Shown here: piece after piece, positions 35,612 to 43,418 of the stretch
How the letters are laid out: each line of letters begins with the position of its first letter
How positions within the stretch are numbered: position 1 is the first letter of the stretch
Origin: an uncultured beta proteobacterium
GTDB lineage: Bacteria; Pseudomonadota; Gammaproteobacteria; Burkholderiales; Burkholderiaceae
Direction: 5' to 3'
Length of the DNA stretch: 43,418 bases
NCBI GenBank assembly: GCA_903892315.1
Contig: CAITHY010000150.1
Location: 1 to 43,418, forward strand
Notes under the pieces: generated by a model
What the model was told of the DNA's origin: nothing
The model's input: the letters and a program-made list of their open reading frames with translations, nothing else
The model's database searches: none
Position numbers and translations under genes: made by a program

Positions 35612-36417
35612 AGGTTTTGCAGTAACCACGCCCAGATACCGCGAAGTACCAATCCATCCGTTACTTCTACGGCTTGCTTGATTGGTGAATTGGTTTGCGT
35701 AATTTCTTGCGCTAGGATTTTGGCATTGCCGCCATCAAGCCAAATTATTTCGATGGGAAGGTTTAATTCTTTTGCATGCTGTATGCCATACAGAATTGCG
35801 CCAATTTGCGCTGCGTCGCAACCCCCAACAATTGCATCATTGGTGGAAGTTCCAAAGCCACGATATTCTCCACGCTGAGCCAATTCAAGCTGCGCCGTAT
35901 TATTTGCCAGACTTTCTTGCATCAATCCAAGACCAGGGAATATCCAGCCGCCGTAATGTACGCCATTAGAGCCCAGTAAGTCGATGGTGGTAGCAGTGCC
36001 GGCATTCACAATCAAGGTGTTTTTATTCGATAGGACGCGTGCCCCGATCAGTGCGGCCCAACGGTCGGCACCAAGCTTGCTGGGATCTTGATATAGGCTA
36101 CGCATTCCTGTGTAAGCGCTATCTCCAGTAAGTTGTTTCCAATCCAGATCACGCCATTGTGGGAACAGTGATTTGAGATTAGTAATCGCCGCTTGGCCAG
36201 CAACGCAGGCAAAGCCAATGGCTGCAGGCTTTGGCAAGGTTTTGGAAATATAGTCCGCTAACTCAGCTCGATGTTCTGCTGATTGCAAAGACTTACTGCT
36301 AATGGAGCCTGAGTATGACCACAATTTTTTTTGTTGAGCGCTAGGATTTTGTGTTGACTCCACAGCCGCCCACTTCAGGCGCGTATTGCCAACATCAAAA
36401 AATAAATAAAGGCTCAT
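35608..36417 (-). CDS. coaX: Type III pantothenate kinase
   Basis: CoaX phosphorylates pantothenate, the first step of coenzyme A synthesis. The 269-residue protein has the phosphate-binding DVGNTRLKWA (8-17), the GADRWAALIGA motif and the NAGTATTIDLL motif of the ASKHA fold. Type III kinases need a monovalent cation and are not inhibited by CoA. The gene follows birA with an ATGA overlap (36414-36417), a common pairing in Betaproteobacteria. It is convergent with rfaE2. Confidence 0.95.
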   Translation of the reverse strand: MSLYLFFDVGNTRLKWAAVESTQNPSAQQKKLWSYSGSISSKSLQSAEHRAELADYISKTLPKPAAIGFACVAGQAAITNLKSLFPQWRDLDWKQLTGDSAYTGMRSLYQDPSKLGADRWAALIGARVLSNKNTLIVNAGTATTIDLLGSNGVHYGGWIFPGLGLMQESLANNTAQLELAQRGEYRGFGTSTNDAIVGGCDAAQIGAILYGIQHAKELNLPIEIIWLDGGNAKILAQEITQTNSPIKQAVEVTDGLVLRGIWAWLLQNL

Positions 36418-37199
36418 GATTGAATCCGTAATGAAACATCACCAGCATGAATGGTGATGGTTTTGTTTTCTTGTTGTAATAGTAACGCCCCTGTTTCATC
36501 TACCCCTTTTGCAATGCCATCAATAGGAGCTGTAACAGCACCAGAAATACACACAGCTTGATCTCGATAGGCATCCCAACTCATCCAACGTTCTTTGTGG
36601 GACTTAAATCCATGCAGATCAAATTCAGCAAGATGGTGCTCGAGTGAGGCAAGCAGTTTGAGCCAAAGATATTCAGTATCAGGAAGTGATCTTGTCAGTT
36701 GAGTAAGTGAGCCCACTTTGAGTCCAGTATCCAGATTTGCTTCAATCACTTCTGCATTGCGCAAGTTCATGCCAACCCCAATAATCATCCACGTAGGATC
36801 CCCCGCTTTTGATTGGCCCCCCTCAATGAGGATGCCAGCAAGTTTGGCGTTGTTGAGCAATAAGTCATTGGGCCATTTGAGTTGAAGGCCGGCCTGTCGA
36901 AGCTCTTCCTCGCTCAGGTTGCAAGCCTGCGCAATACCATCAACAACTGCTAAACCAACCAACAAACTCAGACCGCTGAGTTCGGCTGGAGTTCTGTTAA
37001 ATGGAAAGGCGAGAGAGAAACAAAGAGAGTCTTCCGGGTTGGCTAGCCATGCACGGCCTGCCCTGCCTTTACCAGCAGTTTGTTTGTGGGCAATTCGAGC
37101 CACTGGATCAATGAGCTCACCTGCGCGCCAGCGCACCAAAAGATCATCATTGGTTGATTTGGTCTCAGCAACGCGTTCAAGGATGCAATTTGCAGTCAT
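36414..37199 (-). CDS. birA: Biotin--[acetyl-CoA-carboxylase] ligase
   Basis: BirA attaches biotin to the carrier protein of acetyl-CoA carboxylase. The 261-residue protein has the catalytic domain with STND (15-18), the biotinyl-AMP loop GKGRAGRAW (43-51) and LKWPNDLLL, followed by a C-terminal SH3-like part. It lacks the N-terminal helix-turn-helix of E. coli BirA, so it should not act as a biotin repressor. It overlaps coaX by four bases. It is divergent from the VanZ gene across a 37-base gap that contains the 11-base palindrome AGGTCTGACCT. Confidence 0.94.
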   Translation of the reverse strand: MTANCILERVAETKSTNDDLLVRWRAGELIDPVARIAHKQTAGKGRAGRAWLANPEDSLCFSLAFPFNRTPAELSGLSLLVGLAVVDGIAQACNLSEEELRQAGLQLKWPNDLLLNNAKLAGILIEGGQSKAGDPTWMIIGVGMNLRNAEVIEANLDTGLKVGSLTQLTRSLPDTEYLWLKLLASLEHHLAEFDLHGFKSHKERWMSWDAYRDQAVCISGAVTAPIDGIAKGVDETGALLLQQENKTITIHAGDVSLRIQS

Positions 37200-37236
37200 T
37201 CCGCCATTGTAGAAAGGTCTGACCTAGAATTGTGGG

Positions 37237-38331
37237 ATGGATCAAAAAGATCAACGACCTCGGAAGCTGGTATGGCCACTACAGGCCATGCCATTAGCGA
37301 GGGCTATGAGCTTAAGCTACGCGCTTTTGATCATCTATGTCAGCCTGAACCCCTTTGACTTTGATTTTCAGAATGGGATCGCTGCTTGGGCTTGGTTGGA
37401 TGCCCCTTTGCCTCGTTTTATGACCTTATTTGATGTGTCAGTCAATATCTTGGCTTACATTCCATTTGGATTTTTGGTGATGTTTGCTGCCTACCCTCGA
37501 TGGCGTAACTATGTAGCCCTTGGAATTGCTCTTGGCCTGAGTGCTGCCCTGGCGCTCGGTGTCGAAACTTTGCAATCTTGGTTGCCCACTCGTATACCCA
37601 GTCAGATGGACTGGTGGGCCAATATATTGGGAGGGTTGCTAGGGGGCTTATTAGCGATTCCTTTGGGGCCGCAATGGCTTTCGGGAAGTGCGATCCGTCG
37701 GCGCTTTGATCAATGGTTTGGCCTCAATTGGGCAGCGTGCGCTTTGTTCTTATTGTTTCCCTGGTCACAAATTTATCCACAAAGCTCTTGGCTTGGTACA
37801 GGCGTATGGGGGCATGCCATATTTGGCTCGGTTGATTGGGGTACCGCGGTGATAAATCAGGTCATTCAAGAGGCGGTAATCACCTCGCTATGTTGGCTTG
37901 GGGTGGCTTTATTACTATCTTTGGGGTTACGCACTAAAGCTCCACAGTGGCGCATCCTTAATGGCTTGCTTGCTCTAACGGTGATGGTGAAGACTTTGTT
38001 TACCGCCCTACAATTTGGCGCTGAGTTCAGTTTGATTTGGCTAACCGCTGGGGCTCTTTGGGGAATGGTAATCGGTAGCGTCTTGTTAAGGTGGACTTTG
38101 AGGCTAAAGCAAATGACCAAATTTGGGTTGGCTTTGATTTGCTTGCTGGCTACCACAATCGCCGTTAATGTTTTACCTGACAATCCATACTTCATATTGA
38201 CGCTTAGACACTGGCATCAAGGGCGTCTATTGCACTTTAATGAACTGATGCAATGGGTTTCCGTAGTATGGTTACCTCTGGCGCTGATTTGGATGGTTCG
38301 AAGTGCCGTGGAATTTAAACCAAAACATTGA
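37237..38331 (+). CDS. VanZ-family multi-span membrane protein
   Basis: The 364-residue protein has a VanZ-like N-terminal domain (about 20-155) with SLNPFDF, a VNILAYIPFGFL helix and a SQMDWWANILGGLLGGLL segment. A further set of about five or six predicted membrane helices follows, so it is about twice the length of simple VanZ proteins; this long form is known in Betaproteobacteria. The name comes from teicoplanin resistance, but most family members have no known role, and nothing here suggests glycopeptide resistance. It is the first gene of a same-strand run ending with the lipA-linked lipoprotein. Confidence 0.85.
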   Translation: MDQKDQRPRKLVWPLQAMPLARAMSLSYALLIIYVSLNPFDFDFQNGIAAWAWLDAPLPRFMTLFDVSVNILAYIPFGFLVMFAAYPRWRNYVALGIALGLSAALALGVETLQSWLPTRIPSQMDWWANILGGLLGGLLAIPLGPQWLSGSAIRRRFDQWFGLNWAACALFLLFPWSQIYPQSSWLGTGVWGHAIFGSVDWGTAVINQVIQEAVITSLCWLGVALLLSLGLRTKAPQWRILNGLLALTVMVKTLFTALQFGAEFSLIWLTAGALWGMVIGSVLLRWTLRLKQMTKFGLALICLLATTIAVNVLPDNPYFILTLRHWHQGRLLHFNELMQWVSVVWLPLALIWMVRSAVEFKPKH

Positions 38332-38346
38332 TGAATATTATTTTTT

Positions 38347-38655
38347 ATGAGCTTTTCACACCACCTCTTTTTTTGTCTCAATCAGCGCGCCAATGGTGAG
38401 GATTGTTGTGATCAGCACAATGCCTTTGCCTTATTTGACTATGCCAAAAAGAGAGTAAAAGAGCTTGGTCTTGCAGGCCCAGGAAAAATTCGGGTAAATA
38501 AGGCGGGGTGTTTAGACCGCTGTGCTGACGGCCCTGTCATGGTTATCTATCCAGAGGGCGTTTGGTACACCATGGTTGACGTGGATGATGTTGAAGAAAT
38601 TATCCAGTCCCATTTAATCGAAGGGCGTCTAGTAGAACGCTTGAAATTAGCTTAG
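38347..38655 (+). CDS. Thioredoxin-like [2Fe-2S] ferredoxin
   Basis: This 102-residue protein resembles the NuoE-like, thioredoxin-fold ferredoxins. Candidate cluster ligands are Cys10 (LFFCLNQR), Cys20 or Cys21 (GEDCCDQH), Cys55 and Cys59 (NKAGCLDRCADGP). The GPVMVIYPEGVWY segment is typical. The partner protein is unknown. It lies 15 bases after the VanZ gene and 25 before the hydrolase gene. No clear Shine-Dalgarno is visible before the ATG. Confidence 0.9.
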   Translation: MSFSHHLFFCLNQRANGEDCCDQHNAFALFDYAKKRVKELGLAGPGKIRVNKAGCLDRCADGPVMVIYPEGVWYTMVDVDDVEEIIQSHLIEGRLVERLKLA

Positions 38656-38680
38656 CCATTTCAAATTGTCGAAAGTTTTT

Positions 38681-39394
38681 ATGAATAGTCGTACAAAAGT
38701 AATTCACATTGAAGGTATTGTTGGATCAATGGAAATGTCTATTGATCTTCCAGATGAATTAAAAAATGATCCTGCATTTGCTGTGCGTGGCTTGGCTCTT
38801 GTTGCACATCCACACCCTTTAATGGGGGGGACGATGGATAACAAGGTAGCCCAAACCATGGCACGTGCTTTTAACCAATTGGGTTATGTGAGTGTGCGTC
38901 CAAACTTTCGTGGTGTAGGTGGAACTGAAGGTGTTCATGACAACGGAGTTGGCGAGTTAGAGGATTTGCTTCATGTCACTGATTGGATGCGTACGCCATC
39001 AAGTTGGAGTCAATTTGAAGCAACTGCAAATCAATCCTGGGTGGGAGATGCTAATACCTTACCGCTGGTAGTTTCTGGGTTTTCATTTGGTAGCTTTGTT
39101 GGCAGTCACTTAGTACAAAGGCTTTCAGACTTGGGCCGTCAAGCTGAACGCCTAGTGATGGTAGGTAGCGCTGCAGGCAAATGGACTTTGGCCCCAGTGC
39201 CCGCAGATACGATCTTGATTCACGGCGAATTAGATGAAACTATTCCCTTGATTGATGTGTTAGATTGGGCGCGCCCCCAAGAGTTGACTGTGCAGGTAGT
39301 ACCTGGTGCAGATCACTTTTTTCATCGTCGCCTACACTGCATTCGCAACATTATCACTGGCGCTTGGTTAGGTATGCCAGATCATCGGAAGTGA
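38681..39394 (+). CDS. Alpha/beta hydrolase
   Basis: The 237-residue protein resembles a group of small serine hydrolases. The segment VAHPHPLMGGTMDNKV and the RPNFRGVGGTEG motif are typical, and the nucleophile is probably Ser135 in the elbow GFSFGS. A late Asp (HGELDETIP) and His (GADHFFHRR) complete a triad. The substrate is unknown. I chose ATG 38681; a TTG at 38666 would add five residues without a better signal. It is within a same-strand run leading to lipB and lipA. Confidence 0.88.
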   Translation: MNSRTKVIHIEGIVGSMEMSIDLPDELKNDPAFAVRGLALVAHPHPLMGGTMDNKVAQTMARAFNQLGYVSVRPNFRGVGGTEGVHDNGVGELEDLLHVTDWMRTPSSWSQFEATANQSWVGDANTLPLVVSGFSFGSFVGSHLVQRLSDLGRQAERLVMVGSAAGKWTLAPVPADTILIHGELDETIPLIDVLDWARPQELTVQVVPGADHFFHRRLHCIRNIITGAWLGMPDHRK

Positions 39395-39426
39395 TGAGAG
39401 ATAGAAGATAAAAATAGAAAGAATAT

Positions 39427-39693
39427 ATGGCCGAAGAAAAATCATTAATCGAGTACCCCTCATTATTTCCTATCAAGGTCATGGGTAAAGCAAACCCAGA
39501 ATATCTTCCTGCGATAGTTCACATTGCCAAGCAATTTGATCCTACGTTTGACGAGAGCAAGGTAGAGCAACGCCCCTCTAAGGATGGAAATTATTTGGGT
39601 ATTACTTTGCCAATTACCGCGACTAGTCGTGAACAGTTGGATGAGCTATATAGAACCTTGTCCACCCATCCATTGGTCAGCGTTGTCCTGTAA
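39427..39693 (+). CDS. DUF493 (YbeD-like) protein
   Basis: This 88-residue protein belongs to the YbeD family, which has an ACT-like fold. The conserved start is YPSLFPIKVMGKAN and the end is TLSTHPLVSVVL. YbeD commonly sits beside lipB in Proteobacteria, and here lipB starts seven bases after its stop. A regulatory role in lipoate or amino acid metabolism has been proposed for the fold but is not established. Confidence 0.9.
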   Translation: MAEEKSLIEYPSLFPIKVMGKANPEYLPAIVHIAKQFDPTFDESKVEQRPSKDGNYLGITLPITATSREQLDELYRTLSTHPLVSVVL

Positions 39694-39700
39694 TGAATTC

Positions 39701-40345
39701 ATGTCGGCTTTAGTAAAACAACTGGGTTTAGTAGATTACGCCTCTACATATGAGGCGATGAAACTCTTTACTAAAGAGCGCACTAGTAAAACGCCTGACG
39801 AAATATGGGTCTTAGAGCATCCGCCAGTTTTTACTTTGGGCCTAGCAGGGGATGCAGGGAACTTGCATTCGCCCAGCAATCAGATTCCACTGATTCAAGT
39901 AGATCGCGGTGGAGAGATTACATATCACGGGCCAGGTCAAATCGTAGTTTATCTTTTGCTGGATCTCAGGCGTCTTGGGATCTTCGTAAAGGAATTGGTC
40001 TTTCGCATTGAGCAGGCGCTCATTGATACGTTGGCGGATTTTGGGATTAAGGCCGAAAGGCATCCAGGAGCCCCGGGAATTTACGTCTCCGAGCAATCTG
40101 GGGTGCCCTTAGGGTGGGTTGGTGCCAAGGTGGCTGCTTTGGGTCTAAAAGTGTCTAAAAGCTCCTCCTATCATGGCCTGGCCTTAAATGTAGCGACAGA
40201 TTTAGAGGCATTCAAACGTATCCACCCCTGTGGGTATGAGGGTTTAAAGACCGTCGACATGCAAACCCTTGGGATCAAGGACAATATAGACACTATTAGC
40301 CAAAGGCTTTTGCAGCATTTGCAAAAGCAACTGATGCCATCATGA
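39701..40345 (+). CDS. lipB: Octanoyltransferase
   Basis: LipB transfers the octanoyl group from acyl carrier protein to lipoyl domains. The 214-residue protein starts at ATG 39701, just after the DUF493 gene; an upstream open frame to 39584 overlaps that gene and is not conserved. The catalytic residues are Lys143 (GAKVAALG) and Cys177 (IHPCGYEGL), with [13 protein letters not shown] and [10 protein letters not shown] as further signatures. Its stop overlaps the lipA start in an ATGA arrangement (40342-40345). Confidence 0.96.
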   Translation: MSALVKQLGLVDYASTYEAMKLFTKERTSKTPDEIWVLEHPPVFTLGLAGDAGNLHSPSNQIPLIQVDRGGEITYHGPGQIVVYLLLDLRRLGIFVKELVFRIEQALIDTLADFGIKAERHPGAPGIYVSEQSGVPLGWVGAKVAALGLKVSKSSSYHGLALNVATDLEAFKRIHPCGYEGLKTVDMQTLGIKDNIDTISQRLLQHLQKQLMPS

Positions 40346-41352
40346 CCACAAATAAGCCTGACACCAAGACACCTATCGAGGCGCGCCAAGACCTCAATTA
40401 CGACGCATCACGTAAACAAAAGTCGAGTGAGAAGACTGCGCGTATTCCGATCAAAATTGTTCCTCTTCAAGAGATATTAAAAAAGCCTGATTGGATTCGG
40501 GTTAAGGCGGCTTCAGGTAACTCCCGTTTCGCTGAAATCAAAAAGATTTTGCGCGAGAACGAGTTAGTCACCGTTTGTGAGGAAGCAAGTTGCCCCAACA
40601 TTGGCGAATGTTTTGGCAAAGGAACTGCGACATTCATGATCATGGGCGACAAGTGCACGCGTCGTTGTCCGTTTTGTGACGTTGGCCATGGCAGACCAGA
40701 TCCCCTTGATGAAAAAGAACCTGCCAACCTAGCGCGCACTATTGCTGCGCTCAAATTAAATTATGTAGTTATTACCAGCGTGGATCGTGATGACCTGCGC
40801 GATGGCGGCGCAATGCATTATGTGGATTGCATTTCTCAATCACGCAGACTCTCGCCCAATACTCGCATAGAGGTGTTGGTGCCGGATTTCCGAGGTCGCC
40901 TAGATAAAGCGTTGGATATTTTTGCTGAGCATGCACCACATGGTTTGCCTGATGTGATGAATCACAATCTTGAAACGGTGCCACGTTTATATAAGCAAGC
41001 TAGACCAGGCGCTGACTATTTACATTCTTTAAAGTTGTTAAAGGACTTTAAGGAGCGTTTCCCAAATATTCCCACCAAGAGTGGATTGATGGTGGGCTTG
41101 GGCGAGACGGATGAAGAGATCTTAGAGGTCATGCGCGATATGCGTAAGCACAATATCGATATGCTCACTATTGGTCAGTATCTTGCTCCCTCAGGGCATC
41201 ACCTGCCTGTCACGCGTTATGTTCACCCTGACGTTTTTAGGATGTTTGAAGCAGAGGCATACGCCATGGGCTTCTCCCATGCTGCTGTGGGCGCAATGGT
41301 ACGTTCAAGCTATCACGCAGATCAACAGGCACTCGGAGCTGGGGTTGTCTAA
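40342..41352 (+). CDS. lipA: Lipoyl synthase
   Basis: LipA inserts two sulfurs into octanoyl groups using radical SAM chemistry and two [4Fe-4S] clusters. The 336-residue protein has the auxiliary cluster ligands Cys79, Cys84 and Cys90 ([12 protein letters not shown]), the radical SAM ligands Cys105, Cys109 and Cys112 (CTRRCPFC), and the C-terminal VRSSYHAD segment, whose serine binds the auxiliary cluster. The charged N-terminus of about 40 residues is longer than in E. coli. It overlaps lipB by four bases and the next lipoprotein gene by eight. Confidence 0.97.
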   Translation: MTTNKPDTKTPIEARQDLNYDASRKQKSSEKTARIPIKIVPLQEILKKPDWIRVKAASGNSRFAEIKKILRENELVTVCEEASCPNIGECFGKGTATFMIMGDKCTRRCPFCDVGHGRPDPLDEKEPANLARTIAALKLNYVVITSVDRDDLRDGGAMHYVDCISQSRRLSPNTRIEVLVPDFRGRLDKALDIFAEHAPHGLPDVMNHNLETVPRLYKQARPGADYLHSLKLLKDFKERFPNIPTKSGLMVGLGETDEEILEVMRDMRKHNIDMLTIGQYLAPSGHHLPVTRYVHPDVFRMFEAEAYAMGFSHAAVGAMVRSSYHADQQALGAGVV

Positions 41353-41929
41353 AGGGATAGCTAAAACCGTTACGTTATTAGCGGCTTTAATTTTTCTCAT
41401 AGCGTGCAGTCCTAAATTGGATTGGCGTACAGTCCAAGCGCCACAAGAGAGATATACCGCTTTATTTCCTGGCAAGCCAGACAAATTAGAGCGCCGCATT
41501 CCTTATCTTGATCAAGAGCTCTTACAGACACTGGAAGCGGTAAAAATCGATGATGATATTTACTCGGTCAGCACCATTCAGTTGCCAGCGAATCAAAGTG
41601 CTTCGTCAAGCAAGCTACTTGCGCAATTGCAGGCTAATCTAACGGATAGGGCAAAAGCATCTGGCGGCAACGTTACTGTTGAGGATGCATTCTATAAAAC
41701 AGTAGATCGACAACGTTTAGCAACCAAAGATTATTTTCTGGATTTAAAGACGAACAGTAAATTGCAGCAATTGATGCGCGTTCGTTGGATTACTCGAGTT
41801 AGCCCAACGGGCGATACTTGGATTTATCAGGTTGCTATCTTGCATGCCAATGCAAGCGCTGAGAATGCAAAAACTTTTTTCTCTGCAGAAGAATATGAAA
41901 ACTTCTTTAGTGACTTTTCTCCAGAGTAA
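41345..41929 (+). CDS. Lipoprotein of unknown function after lipA
   Basis: I do not recognise a family. The frame is open well into lipA, but the TTG at 41345 has a GGAGCTGGGG just upstream and gives a clear signal peptide, [21 protein letters not shown], with lipobox LIAC and the lipidated Cys21. The 194-residue product then starts [20 protein letters not shown], a pattern seen in some betaproteobacterial lipoproteins. Ser at +2 suggests outer-membrane sorting. It overlaps lipA by eight bases and is convergent with ubiK, with a seven-base gap. Confidence 0.8.
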   Translation: MSKGIAKTVTLLAALIFLIACSPKLDWRTVQAPQERYTALFPGKPDKLERRIPYLDQELLQTLEAVKIDDDIYSVSTIQLPANQSASSSKLLAQLQANLTDRAKASGGNVTVEDAFYKTVDRQRLATKDYFLDLKTNSKLQQLMRVRWITRVSPTGDTWIYQVAILHANASAENAKTFFSAEEYENFFSDFSPE

Positions 41930-41936
41930 GCGGTGA

Positions 41937-42191
41937 TTACTGTTTTTCTAGTGCGGCAACTTTAGCTTCAAGCGCCTCTAACTTTTCACGTGTCTTAGCA
42001 AGTACTTTAGTTTGTAGTTCGAATTCTTCGCGCGTTACTAGATCCATTTTCTGAAATCCTTGGTTCATCATGGCGCGTACATTCTTTTCAATCTCTTGAG
42101 CTGGTGAATTGCGAATGGCATCGCCTACTTTGTTTTGCATATCGTTTGCGATACGTTGGATTTGCTCGAGGATTTCGCCTGGTTTTTGCAT
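41937..42191 (-). CDS. ubiK: Ubiquinone biosynthesis accessory factor UbiK
   Basis: UbiK, formerly YqiC, helps the Ubi complex make ubiquinone in gamma- and betaproteobacteria. The 84-residue protein has the BMFP-like pattern: an N-terminal amphipathic helix (ILEQIQRIANDM), the VTREEFELQTKVLAKTREKL segment and a C-terminal coiled coil. Its promoter should lie in the 264-base gap shared with torF. Confidence 0.9.
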   Translation of the reverse strand: MQKPGEILEQIQRIANDMQNKVGDAIRNSPAQEIEKNVRAMMNQGFQKMDLVTREEFELQTKVLAKTREKLEALEAKVAALEKQ

Positions 42192-42455
42192 GATGAAGGT
42201 GCGCAGTTCTATTGAGAGTTGCAGAAAAGATACATATTTCTATTTTAAGTTGTATGGGTAAAAATACCCAAAAGGGGGTTAAAACCCAATAAATACTCAA
42301 TATTCACTTATTTGGTGCAATATTAAGCACTAAAAAAGGGCATTTGCCTTATTTGGGGGATTTGTGACAAGGCCATGAACCCCAGGGGATTCAATATCAC
42401 CCCATGCATTAAGCATTCAACCCATTTTTTTAATACAACCAGTAAGGAGTAGTTC
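42192..42455. promoter_or_regulatory. Divergent control region between ubiK and torF
   Basis: This is the longest gene-free stretch (264 bases). It is AT-rich and contains two short inverted repeats, GGGTA-N4-TACCC (42256-42269) and GGGTT-N2-AACCC (42276-42287), an NtrC-like sequence at 42303-42319, and two related palindromes at 42315-42330 and 42404-42416. I found no clear sigma-54 (GG-N10-GC) or consensus sigma-70 promoter. AAGGAG at 42442-42447 is a good ribosome binding site for torF. Confidence 0.5.
42303..42319 (+). promoter_or_regulatory. NtrC-like binding site candidate upstream of torF
   Basis: TTCACTTATTTGGTGCA matches 12 of 17 positions of the enteric NtrC consensus TGCACCAAAATGGTGCA as I recall it, including the whole right half TGGTGCA. 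The downstream genes (TorF porin and P-II) fit nitrogen control. The lack of a recognisable sigma-54 promoter lowers confidence. Confidence 0.3.
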
Positions 42456-43289
42456 ATGAAAACTTTGCAAAAGACAGCAATCTCTGCAGCAGCAGTTGCT
42501 CTGTTGGCAGGCCTTTCAACTGTAGCATTTGCGGCTGATGAGCCAGCGGCACCAGAGGTAAGCCCAATCACTGCTAACGTCACTGTAGTTAGCGATTACC
42601 GCTATCGTGGTATTTCTCAGTCAAACTTTAAGCCTGCTATTCAAGGTGGTTTTGATTACGCTCATGAGAGCGGTTTCTACATTGGTAACTGGAACAGTTC
42701 TATTAGCTGGATTTCAGACGCGGCAAGTGCTGGCGGTACCAAGAACGTTTCTGCACCTATCGAAATGGACTTCTATGCTGGTATCAAGAAAGAGTTGATC
42801 GGCGAAGGCTTTGCATCTGATTTAGGTGTTTTGCAGTACTACTATCCAACTACTGGCCTACCATCTTCAGCTACCAATCCAAATACAACTGAGATCTATG
42901 CTGCTCAAAACTTTACATTTGGCCCGGTAACAGGCTTTGCTAAGTTCTCTTATGCAGTATCTAATACATTCGGCTTTACCAATAGTAACGGCTCCTACTA
43001 TCCAGACTTAACAGCAAACTATGACACAGGTATTTGGGGTCTAGCAGTTAATGCACACGTTGGATACCAGTACATTGCTGGTCAAGCTGTTGTTAAAGGT
43101 GTTCCAACTGCGAATTACACAGATTGGAAGCTTGGCTTAACTAAAGACTTTGGCGGCGGTTTATCTTTGGCTGCTGCATACATTGGTACCAATGCTGCTA
43201 AGAGCGGAAGCACATATGCTTACTCAAGCCCATCAGGCAAAAACTTGGGCGGTTCCACAGGTATTGTTTCCCTTACCAAAACTTTCTAA
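42456..43289 (+). CDS. TorF-family putative porin
   Basis: This 277-residue outer-membrane protein has a signal peptide (cut after AFA, about residue 26) and the family start ANVTVVSDYRYRGISQSNFKPA. Alternating beta strands continue to a C-terminal Phe (VSLTKTF), which fits recognition by the Bam complex. The family (TIGR02001 type) is of uncertain function. It is often located just before glnK-amtB in Betaproteobacteria, which suggests a link to ammonium or another nitrogen compound. A good AAGGAG ribosome binding site precedes it. The P-II gene starts 24 bases downstream. Confidence 0.9.
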   Translation: MKTLQKTAISAAAVALLAGLSTVAFAADEPAAPEVSPITANVTVVSDYRYRGISQSNFKPAIQGGFDYAHESGFYIGNWNSSISWISDAASAGGTKNVSAPIEMDFYAGIKKELIGEGFASDLGVLQYYYPTTGLPSSATNPNTTEIYAAQNFTFGPVTGFAKFSYAVSNTFGFTNSNGSYYPDLTANYDTGIWGLAVNAHVGYQYIAGQAVVKGVPTANYTDWKLGLTKDFGGGLSLAAAYIGTNAAKSGSTYAYSSPSGKNLGGSTGIVSLTKTF

Positions 43290-43301
43290 TTTCCACTCTG
43301 A

Positions 43302-43418
<117 letters not shown>

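Noticed and set aside
37215..37225. Palindrome AGGTCTGACCT between birA and the VanZ gene, considered as a biotin operator
   Set aside because: It is only 11 bases, does not resemble a BirA operator, and this BirA has no helix-turn-helix domain. It may be chance.
39584..39700. Upstream extension of the lipB frame overlapping the DUF493 gene
   Set aside because: The extension is out of frame with a well-conserved gene, and the ATG at 39701 gives the normal LipB start.

Overview
The window looks like a stretch of core chromosome from a free-living betaproteobacterium of the Burkholderiaceae, most like Polynucleobacter. This rests on gene content and order (ahcY-metF, folM-folB-ttcA-glmU-glmS, DUF493-lipB-lipA, a methionine synthase split into two genes, a PhaM-type PHA granule regulator, a TorF porin ahead of a P-II gene), a moderate GC content by eye, and very tight packing. 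I support 46 protein genes in 43.4 kb. No rRNA, tRNA, insertion sequence, prophage or CRISPR array was recognised. The longest stretch without a gene is 264 bases (42192-42455).

Layout. 1-1.8 kb: one-carbon genes (end of ahcY, metF, and 5-formyl-THF cyclo-ligase on the other strand). 1.9-7.1 kb: lytic transglycosylase, an NDUFA9-like SDR, CCA-adding enzyme, and an NDUFAF7/MidA-like methyltransferase on the minus strand. 7.1-12.7 kb: an apparent operon folM-like, folB, ttcA, glmU, glmS. 12.7-18.7 kb: a tripartite RND efflux operon in the order outer-membrane factor, adaptor, pump. 18.7-20.2 kb (minus): lipoprotein, flavin reductase, GST. 20.3-23.0 kb: AcuI-type reductase, a short DUF1289 gene, an MBL hydrolase and phaM. 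23.0-27.2 kb: two-gene methionine synthase and a DUF1840 gene. 27.2-30.2 kb: argS, SPOR-domain protein, dsbA. 30.2-35.0 kb (minus): an end-to-end operon gpx, FAD oxidoreductase, DUF1365, CFA-synthase-like methyltransferase, SDR. 35.1-37.2 kb: rfaE2, then coaX and birA on the minus strand. 37.2-41.9 kb: VanZ protein, [2Fe-2S] ferredoxin, hydrolase, DUF493, lipB, lipA, lipoprotein. 41.9-43.4 kb: ubiK (minus), torF and the start of a glnK-like P-II gene.

How the genes connect. The methyl cycle is well represented: ahcY removes S-adenosylhomocysteine, metF makes methyl-THF, and the metH pair remakes methionine. Folate genes (folM, folB, fau) supply the carrier. glmU and glmS make UDP-GlcNAc, while slt and the SPOR protein act on the wall. 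The lipid operon at 30.2-35.0 kb is the least understood system. Its CFA-like enzyme has changed two residues that bind bicarbonate in E. coli CFA synthase, so it may methylate or otherwise modify membrane fatty acids rather than cyclopropanate them, with a secreted glutathione-peroxidase-like protein as partner.

Most of the window is ordinary housekeeping sequence. The points I find most worth checking are that lipid operon, a lysine-rich tail on GlmU, a CCA enzyme without a catalytic HD domain, an 89-base antisense overlap of two coding regions, a structured leader before the efflux operon, and palindromic boxes upstream of torF.
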